Assembly: GCA_023384025.1 (NCBI GenBank)
Contig: JAHDXX010000166.1
Location: 1-5,907, forward strand
Reading direction: 5' to 3'
Length of the DNA: 5,907 nt
DNA from: Sphingomonadaceae bacterium
GTDB taxonomy: Bacteria > Pseudomonadota > Alphaproteobacteria > Sphingomonadales > Sphingomonadaceae
Shown here: positions 1-4,998 of the stretch, piece after piece
Layout of the letters: every line of letters begins with the position of its first letter
Position numbering within the stretch: the first letter of the stretch is position 1
Translations under genes and position numbers: made by a program
The notes under the pieces: model-generated
Seen by the model: only the letters and a program-made list of their open reading frames with translations
What the model was told of the DNA's origin: nothing
The model's database searches: none

Positions 1-535
1 CATCCCACATCACCTGACCCGGCTTGTCGTAATCCGGCTTGACCGGATCGCGGGTCAGGTTCGACCAGATCGGCACCGCGAGAAACGCAAGCAGGATCGC
101 GCCGAGGCCGATCCAGGCCATGGCGCGCTTGCCGGGAAGGGCACTGGCGAGCGCGAAATTGCGCACCACGTCACCCCAGCCTTCGTCGTCGGTAACCTGG
201 CGAACCGTCACCGTGACAGGCTCGCTGCCTTCCTGCGTCACGGTCAGGCGGTAAGTGCCGAAAGCGAATTCGTGGCCCGCACGGGGATCGAACTCGGCTT
301 CGGTAATCTTGCGCCCGTCCATGGTGAAGCCGAGCGTGCCCACCGCGCTGATGCGCAGCTTGCCATCGGCAGCCGGTTCGATCCGGGCATGCTCCTGTTC
401 GACCGCAAGGTCCGGCAGGTGCAGCGTATTCTCGGCTGCTCGACCGATGCCGATTGCGGCTTCGGCCACTTGCCGGTCGCGGACGATCTCGCGCCCGTCA
501 GCGGTGAAATCGATGGAGCGGATCAGGAAAGCCAT
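1..535 (-). CDS. FHA-domain membrane-anchored protein, N-terminal part (probable multiheme cytochrome c3-family protein)
   Basis: The first 178 codons are present and the frame runs off the window's left edge, so the C-terminus is missing. Residues about 1-100 look like a forkhead-associated domain: IGIGR at 28-32, then N36, L38 and L40, then EHARI at 48-52. Residues 137-158 form one hydrophobic helix preceded by GKR, followed by a polar stretch (NLTRDPVKPDYD). By the positive-inside rule the FHA domain is cytoplasmic and the C-terminus periplasmic. From memory, alphaproteobacterial proteins with this FHA-TM start continue into a CXXCH-rich cytochrome c3/c7-like part. No CXXCH lies inside the window, so that part of the call is inference. 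The ATG at 535 has a good ribosome-binding site (GAGGGG, 6 nt spacer) that overlaps the stop of the preceding gene, 10 bp upstream, so it belongs to the same operon. The usual phosphothreonine-contacting Ser of the FHA loop appears to be Glu46, so classic pThr binding is doubtful. Confidence 0.8.
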   Translation of the reverse strand, partial: MAFLIRSIDFTADGREIVRDRQVAEAAIGIGRAAENTLHLPDLAVEQEHARIEPAADGKLRISAVGTLGFTMDGRKITEAEFDPRAGHEFAFGTYRLTVTQEGSEPVTVTVRQVTDDEGWGDVVRNFALASALPGKRAMAWIGLGAILLAFLAVPIWSNLTRDPVKPDYDKPGQVMWD

Positions 536-545
536 CGCGCGCCCC

Positions 546-1415
546 TCACCAGTAATAGAACACGCTGATCACGTGCGCGGTCAGCGCGGCGAGCAGGGCG
601 ATCGTTGCAGGGATATGGATGTAGAGCCAGACTTCCAGTCGGGCACGGATCTTCATCGCGCGGCGGATCTGCTCAAGCTGGGCCTTGCGGCGGCCAAGCA
701 GTGTGCGAACCCGGTCCTCGGTTTCGTTCGGGGTCATCCCGATGCCGAAATTCTCCAGCGCGAAAGTCGTCCGGCAGCGCGGATAGCGCCCGGTCAGCCG
801 CGAGAGCACTCCGGCGCCGAACACGTCTTCTTCCAGCGCCGCGATGACGAGGTCCGCCCGCGCCCGCTCCAGCGGCTGCGCGGCGGCGTCCAGCTGGCGG
901 TCGATCGCCTCCAGCGCCTCGACCATCTGCGCCCGGGTCATCTCGCGCGCGTTGTTGCTGAGGGCCGTGGGAAGGGTGGCATAGACCACGATGCCGTAGA
1001 TGCCTGACAGGATCACCAGCATCATCAGCGCCCAGGCCAGCGTGTGTACGTTCCAGCCCAGCTGGAACCCGGTGTGCAGCGTGCCGATCACGATCAGTGC
1101 AAGGCCGAGATAGACATGGGCGCTGGTCCAGGCCTTCAGGCTCCACTTGCCGCGGGTCATGTTGCGCTTGCGGATGCCGAGCAGCGAGAGCCAGACGATC
1201 AGCAACAGGCCGATCGTGCCCAGGGTATAGCCATACCAGCTGCCGCCATTGTGGCGCGGGTCAACATCGATCAGGAAATAGGTCGCGAAGGCGGCCACGC
1301 ACAGCGCAGTGGCAACCTTGAGCCAGCGCATGTTCCGGTGCGAGAGGAAGCTCTCGTGATCCGTATCGCGCCGCTGGTCGTGGAAGGCGAAATCGCGCTC
1401 CGGCACCGAAGCCAT
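546..1415 (-). CDS. Diheme b-type cytochrome-like membrane subunit
   Basis: This 289-residue protein has five predicted membrane helices at about 31-50, 61-80, 97-114, 123-146 and 262-286. Helix 3 carries H100 and H114 and helix 5 carries H267 and H281. Both pairs are spaced HX13H, as in bc1-type cytochrome b and ferric-reductase/NOX proteins, where they ligate two stacked b hemes. Basic residues before helix 1, between helices 2 and 3 (IRKRNMTRGK) and in the long 147-261 loop put these parts in the cytoplasm and the C-terminus in the periplasm. H100/H267 would then bind the cytoplasm-side heme and H114/H281 the periplasm-side heme. The cytoplasmic loop is helical, rich in Arg, Glu and Ala, and may dock the iron-sulphur partner. 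A longer reading to 1493 exists, but ATG 1415 is chosen because it has a strong GAGGAGG site 7 nt upstream and overlaps the previous stop as TGATG. I do not recognise a named gene; b561-like or ferric-reductase-like are the nearest descriptions. Confidence 0.8.
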   Translation of the reverse strand: MASVPERDFAFHDQRRDTDHESFLSHRNMRWLKVATALCVAAFATYFLIDVDPRHNGGSWYGYTLGTIGLLLIVWLSLLGIRKRNMTRGKWSLKAWTSAHVYLGLALIVIGTLHTGFQLGWNVHTLAWALMMLVILSGIYGIVVYATLPTALSNNAREMTRAQMVEALEAIDRQLDAAAQPLERARADLVIAALEEDVFGAGVLSRLTGRYPRCRTTFALENFGIGMTPNETEDRVRTLLGRRKAQLEQIRRAMKIRARLEVWLYIHIPATIALLAALTAHVISVFYYW

Positions 1416-3910
1416 CAGTTCGCCTCCTCGGTCAGTTTGGTAAAGGTGAGGAATTTCTCCGGCGCGACACGGATCGCGGCGCCGGTCGGGCACGCCCGCA
1501 CGCAGGCCGGACCGCCCTCAATCCCTGAGCACATGTCGCACTTGATCGCGACCTTGGGTGCTTCCTTGTCGGTGTGCTTCTTGCGCCACTTGTAGGATGC
1601 CTCGCCCGGCCCCGGGCCGGCGCCGAACAGCAGCCAGCTGAGCAAGGACGGCTTTGGCGGTGGCTTGGCATCGAGCCGGATCACGCCATAGGGGCAATTG
1701 CGCTGGCAGTTGCCGCAGCCGATGCAGGTCTCGTCGATGAAGACCTCGCCATCGGGGCCGCGCTTGATCGCGTTGGGCGGGCAGTCGGCCATGCAGTGCG
1801 GATGCTCGCAGTGGCGGCAGCTGGTCGGCACGTGCAAGTGGGCGTAGGTCTTGCCCGCCTCGCGGTCGAGCCGGCTGAGCCCTTCGTGGCTGTCGGCGCA
1901 GGCCTTCTCGCAGTTGTCGCACCCGACACACAGCTTCTCGTCGATCAGCAGCACATCGGTTGCTTCGCCAAGGCCGTTGTCGACGAGGAACTGCGCGGTC
2001 TGCGAATACATGTCGACTGCGCCGGAGAAGCCCTGCTTCTGCGCTTCGATGAAGCGGTTGATCTCGCGCCGCCCGGCCATGTCCTTGAGGATGCGTTCGC
2101 GCAGCGCCGGTTTGGCGTCGAGTAGGCGGGCGAAAGCCTGTCCGGGGAAACGGATGACCTGGCTCTTGATCGCGGCCTTGACCGTGGCCGTGCGCTTCGA
2201 CCCGTCGATCACCGCCATTTCGCCGACGTAGGACCCTGCCGGAAGGTACGACAGGAACACCGGATTGCCGCCGATTTCCTTCTCCACCACCATCGAGCCG
2301 CGCTGGATGATGTAGAAATCGTTGTCGTCGTTGCCTTCCTCGATCACCTTCTGCCCGGCGCGGATTTCGACGGTTTCCGCCGCTTCGACCAGCTCGGTCA
2401 GGTCGGCCGGGGTCAGGCCGGAGCCGAACATCTGCAGCAGCTGCCGCTCGGTGGTGATCCGGTTGACCGCGCGTCCGGCAGCAGGAACGGTGGAGATGAG
2501 CTTCAGCGCAGCATTGCGCGACAGTTCCATCACCGTGGTCGGTTCGGCCGCGCGGATGGTCGAGCCGCGGCGGCGGCCGGAAATCAGGCCGACCTCGCCG
2601 AAGATTGAGCCCTGCCCGATGGGGACAGTGATCGACGGGTCGTTGGGATTGATCTCGACCAGCACCGAGCCTTCGGCGATGGCGAACATCGACGATCCCG
2701 GATCATTGCGGACGAAGATCACGTCGCCTGTGCTGTAATGCGCGACCTTGCTATCGAGCATGAGCTCGCGCATCTGCAGCGGCGACAGCTCCTGCAGGAT
2801 GACGACGTTCTGGCGGAAGGTCTCCAGCCATTCGTCGACCGAGCGGCGACCGGGCAGGGGGGCGAACCGCTCTGCCAGGATCGGCTCGTCGGCCGGTTTG
2901 AGATCGGCGTTGCCGTTGAGGAACTCGACGACGTCGTAGCCCTGGTTCATGCAGTGCTTGATCAGCGGGTAACCGGCGAGCGCGCCGATCACGTGCACCC
3001 CGGGGACAGTCGATTCGAAGGTCGGCGACAGCTTGGGATAGGCGACACGGTCGGGGCTGGTGAATTCCACCCCGGTGCCCGGCTTGATGGCCTTGCGCCC
3101 GTCCTTCTCCTCGAATTCGGCGCAGATGCCCTCGACAAAGGCGCGGGGCGGGGCGGAGCCCATGCGCGCGATGACCCGGTCGCACGGTGCGCGCAATTCG
3201 CCGTCGCGCGTGTCGAAGATGATTTCGCCCTTGTTGATCGCCTGCGCGGTGGTTTCGACCAGAACCGTCAGGCGCCCCTCCGCTTCCATCGCGCGCAAGG
3301 CGGCGACGTTGGCCGCCTTGGCAGTGGCGAAATCGGCCGACCGGTTGATGATGGTGACCTGGTTGCGCTGTTGCGGGTCGGTGGCAAGGCCAATCGCGTT
3401 CTCGATTCCCGCGTCGCCTGCGCCGATCACCGTAATGTGCTCGTCAACGTATTCGCCGGGGTCGTCGAGCTGGTACTGGACCTGCGCCCCTTCGCCCACC
3501 GGGCAGCGCACCAGATTGGGGTTGCCCTGCGTGCCGATGGCGAGGACGATCGCTTCTGCCTCGACCTTCTGGCCGTTCTTCAGCGCGATCGTGAATTCGC
3601 CCTTCTTGCCGGTGATCGCGTTGACTTCGGCGTTGAGCATGACGTTGACCTTGTGGCCATCGATCTGCTCGTCCCAGATGCCGAGAATGGTCTCGCGCTT
3701 GCCCGCTTCGAAATCGAGATCCGAACGCAGCACCAGGTTGCTGGGCGTCGCCATGACGTGCTTGCCCTTCTGGTACTTGTAGATGGTGTCCGACAGGTGG
3801 TCGGTCTTTTCCAGCAGGACGTGGCTCATGCCCAGCTGCGCAGCACGCGCAGCAGCACTGAGCCCGGCCGGGCCCGAACCAACAATAGCCACTTTGACAC
3901 GATCCGGCAT
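1415..3910 (-). CDS. FAD-dependent oxidoreductase / tandem cNMP-binding / four-[4Fe-4S] fusion protein
   Basis: This 831-residue protein has four modules. Residues 1-335 are a thioredoxin-reductase/YpdA-like two-dinucleotide-fold flavoenzyme, with GSGPAG at 11-16 for FAD and GAGDAG at 163-168 for NAD(P)H. It has no CXXC disulphide. Residues about 372-490 and 498-606 are two cyclic-nucleotide-binding domains; each keeps the phosphate-cassette Gly-Glu (438-439, 563-564) and Arg (448, 573), so both look able to bind cAMP or cGMP. Residues about 655-811 are a DmsB/NrfC/HybA-like ferredoxin with quartets C661/664/667/671, C698/701/706/710, C729/732/735/739 and C791/794/803/807, room for four [4Fe-4S] clusters. 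There is no signal peptide or twin-arginine motif, so it is cytoplasmic. Likely role: carry electrons from NAD(P)H through FAD and Fe-S to the membrane cytochrome encoded next, with cyclic nucleotide as allosteric input. The substrate is unknown. ATG 3910 sits just before the first Rossmann strand, with a G-rich but weak ribosome-binding site (GGGGG, 6 nt spacer). Confidence 0.9.
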   Translation of the reverse strand: MPDRVKVAIVGSGPAGLSAAARAAQLGMSHVLLEKTDHLSDTIYKYQKGKHVMATPSNLVLRSDLDFEAGKRETILGIWDEQIDGHKVNVMLNAEVNAITGKKGEFTIALKNGQKVEAEAIVLAIGTQGNPNLVRCPVGEGAQVQYQLDDPGEYVDEHITVIGAGDAGIENAIGLATDPQQRNQVTIINRSADFATAKAANVAALRAMEAEGRLTVLVETTAQAINKGEIIFDTRDGELRAPCDRVIARMGSAPPRAFVEGICAEFEEKDGRKAIKPGTGVEFTSPDRVAYPKLSPTFESTVPGVHVIGALAGYPLIKHCMNQGYDVVEFLNGNADLKPADEPILAERFAPLPGRRSVDEWLETFRQNVVILQELSPLQMRELMLDSKVAHYSTGDVIFVRNDPGSSMFAIAEGSVLVEINPNDPSITVPIGQGSIFGEVGLISGRRRGSTIRAAEPTTVMELSRNAALKLISTVPAAGRAVNRITTERQLLQMFGSGLTPADLTELVEAAETVEIRAGQKVIEEGNDDNDFYIIQRGSMVVEKEIGGNPVFLSYLPAGSYVGEMAVIDGSKRTATVKAAIKSQVIRFPGQAFARLLDAKPALRERILKDMAGRREINRFIEAQKQGFSGAVDMYSQTAQFLVDNGLGEATDVLLIDEKLCVGCDNCEKACADSHEGLSRLDREAGKTYAHLHVPTSCRHCEHPHCMADCPPNAIKRGPDGEVFIDETCIGCGNCQRNCPYGVIRLDAKPPPKPSLLSWLLFGAGPGPGEASYKWRKKHTDKEAPKVAIKCDMCSGIEGGPACVRACPTGAAIRVAPEKFLTFTKLTEEAN
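1416..1429 (-). promoter_or_regulatory. Ribosome-binding site and TGATG stop/start overlap between fusion gene and b-cytochrome gene
   Basis: Reading the minus strand, GAGGAGG (1429-1423) lies 7 nt before ATG 1415, inside the last codons of the fusion gene. The stop TGA (1417-1415) and the ATG (1415-1413) share one base. This decides the cytochrome start and suggests translational coupling, so that the two subunits are made together. Confidence 0.75.
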
Positions 3911-4027
3911 CCGCTACCCCCGCTAGCGATCCCGCGACCCCGATTGTTTTCTTGTTGTCGGGCATCCTAGGCAATTGCCCCGGAAATGCCAGAGGCAATT
4001 GCTCGTCCCGGAAGCAAATGCTAGCCC
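3911..4027. promoter_or_regulatory. Divergent intergenic regulatory region
   Basis: These 117 bp separate the minus-strand electron-transfer operon from the plus-strand TPR gene, so promoters for both directions should lie here. I see no convincing -35/-10 pair on either strand. The stretch is more AT-rich than its neighbours between about 3934 and 4020 and holds the repeated GCAATTGC palindromes. A small palindrome CGCTAGCG (3921-3928) sits at the upstream edge of the fusion gene's leader. No FNR-type TTGAT-N4-ATCAA or CRP-type TGTGA-N6-TCACA site is present by eye. Confidence 0.5.
3969..4021. repeat. Two-copy composite repeat around palindrome GCAATTGC
   Basis: AGGCAATTGC occurs at 3969-3978 and 3993-4002, exactly 24 bp apart. 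The core GCAATTGC is a perfect palindrome; in the first copy it extends to GGCAATTGCC (3970-3979). Each copy is followed by CCGGAA (3980-3985, 4008-4013) and then AATGC (3985-3989, 4017-4021), with 4-nt and 3-nt longer gaps in the second copy. A further dyad TTGCT-N9-AGCAA spans 3999-4017. The position in the divergent intergenic region suggests a paired operator. The regulator is unknown. Confidence 0.6.
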
Positions 4028-4984
4028 ATGGATATGGGAGAAACCGAGAATTCCGCCGAACCGGCACCAGAATCGTCCGGTCGCAAGACCGTGTCCCGAG
4101 TTGGCCTGGTCGCCCTGCTCGGCGCGTCCGTGCTTGCCATCGGCACTGTGGCATGGCGCGCATGGTCGCCCGATGATGGAGGTGCCCCCGCCGCAGTGAC
4201 CGATCCGTCGCAGCCGCTGACCATCGCCGAGCTTGAGGCCAAGGCGCGGGCGAACCCGCTCGACTGGCAGGCTTGGCAGGACCTCGGCTTTGCCTACTAT
4301 GCTGACGGGCAATACGAGCAGGCGGCCAAGGCCTATCGTCAGGCGGTCGAAGGGGCGCCGGATTCGGCTGAACTGTGGGGCGCGCTGGGCGAAGCGCGGG
4401 TGCTCGCAAGCAAGGATGATCCGATGCCGCCGCTCGCGGTGGCCGCTTTCGAGAAAGCGCTGGAGCTCGATCCCAAGCAGCAACGGGCCCGCTATTACCT
4501 TGCCGCCAAACGCGACATGGGCGGCGATCACGAAGGCGCGATCAAGGAATGGCTCGCCATCCTCGCCGAAGCCCCGCCGGGTGCCGTGTACGAGGAGAAC
4601 CTGATCGCGACGATCCGGCAGGTCGGCAAGATCAACCAGATCGAAGTCGAACCCCGCATCGCTGCCGCCATGAAGGGGCGTCCGGACGTGCCGCAGCTGA
4701 CTGCCGGCGAAGCGATCCCCGGCCCCAGCCAGCAGCAGATCGATGCAGCGCGGGCGATGGCTCCTGGCGAGCAGCGCGACATGGCCGAAGGGATGGTCGC
4801 CCGGCTCGAGGAACGGCTGAAGGGCGATCCGTCCAATGTCGATGGCTGGGTCATGCTAATGCGCAGCCGCGTCACGCTGGGCCAGCCGGACAAGGCGAGC
4901 AAGGCGCTGAAGGATGCGATTGCCGCCAATCCGGGCGATGCCGAACGGCTGCGGCAGGAAGCTTCGGTCCTCGGGGTTTCCTAG
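4028..4984 (+). CDS. CcmI/CycH/NrfG-like tetratricopeptide protein of c-type cytochrome biogenesis
   Basis: This 318-residue protein has a short acidic cytoplasmic N-terminus, one membrane anchor (about 24-43, preceded by GRKTVSR) and a periplasmic domain of TPR-like helical pairs. The clearest are at 76-110 (NPLDWQAWQDLGFAYYADG), 113-149 and 153-184. The C-terminal part (233-318: GPSQQQIDAARAM, then EGMVARLEERLKGDPSNVDGW and NPGDAERL) strongly recalls the C-terminal TPR domain of alphaproteobacterial CcmI/CycH. In that family this domain binds apocytochrome c and presents it to the haem ligation machinery. Classical CcmI has two N-terminal helices; this one has only one, closer to NrfG. It could therefore be a dedicated chaperone for the neighbouring cytochrome rather than the housekeeping CcmI, and I assign no symbol. 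No strong ribosome-binding site precedes ATG 4028 (GGAAG is 13 nt away). An in-frame ATG at 4034 is an alternative start. Confidence 0.8.
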   Translation: MDMGETENSAEPAPESSGRKTVSRVGLVALLGASVLAIGTVAWRAWSPDDGGAPAAVTDPSQPLTIAELEAKARANPLDWQAWQDLGFAYYADGQYEQAAKAYRQAVEGAPDSAELWGALGEARVLASKDDPMPPLAVAAFEKALELDPKQQRARYYLAAKRDMGGDHEGAIKEWLAILAEAPPGAVYEENLIATIRQVGKINQIEVEPRIAAAMKGRPDVPQLTAGEAIPGPSQQQIDAARAMAPGEQRDMAEGMVARLEERLKGDPSNVDGWVMLMRSRVTLGQPDKASKALKDAIAANPGDAERLRQEASVLGVS

Positions 4985-4998
4985 GGTCCTGACCCTAG
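4981..4998. repeat. Perfect inverted repeat holding both convergent stop codons
   Basis: CTAGGGTC (4981-4988), a CT centre, then GACCCTAG (4991-4998) form a perfect 8+8 bp dyad between two converging genes. The TAG stop of the plus-strand TPR gene (4982-4984) and the TAG stop of the minus-strand flippase gene (4997-4995) are mirror images in it. There is no T-run on either side and the loop is very short, so a standard intrinsic terminator is not supported. A short bidirectional hairpin or a protein-binding site remains possible. Confidence 0.55.

Noticed and set aside
255..1007. A 250-codon plus-strand open frame across the FHA and cytochrome genes
   Set aside because: It is antisense to two recognisable genes and their shared ribosome-binding site, with low-complexity Arg/Ser/Ala content and no recognisable domain.
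1416..1493. N-terminal extension of the b-type cytochrome to an ATG at 1493
   Set aside because: It would overlap the last Fe-S-region codons of the fusion gene by 26 codons, while ATG 1415 has a strong ribosome-binding site and a TGATG overlap.
2738..3970. A 410-codon open frame on the plus strand opposite the fusion gene
   Set aside because: It lies wholly antisense to the well-supported 831-residue protein, resembles no family, is rich in Arg, Gly, Asp and Val as expected from a GC-rich shadow frame, and crosses the intergenic region.
3929..4027. Sigma-70-like promoter on the minus strand starting at TTGCCT
   Set aside because: No acceptable -10 element sits 16-18 bp downstream, so no specific promoter can be placed.
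3444..4409. A 321-codon minus-strand frame covering the intergenic region and the start of the TPR gene
   Set aside because: It is another frame of the fusion gene and antisense to the TPR gene; the Arg/Pro-rich translation is typical of a shadow.
4981..4998. Intrinsic terminator between the convergent genes
   Set aside because: The stem is 8 bp with a 2-nt centre and there is no T-run on either strand, so it is recorded only as an inverted repeat.
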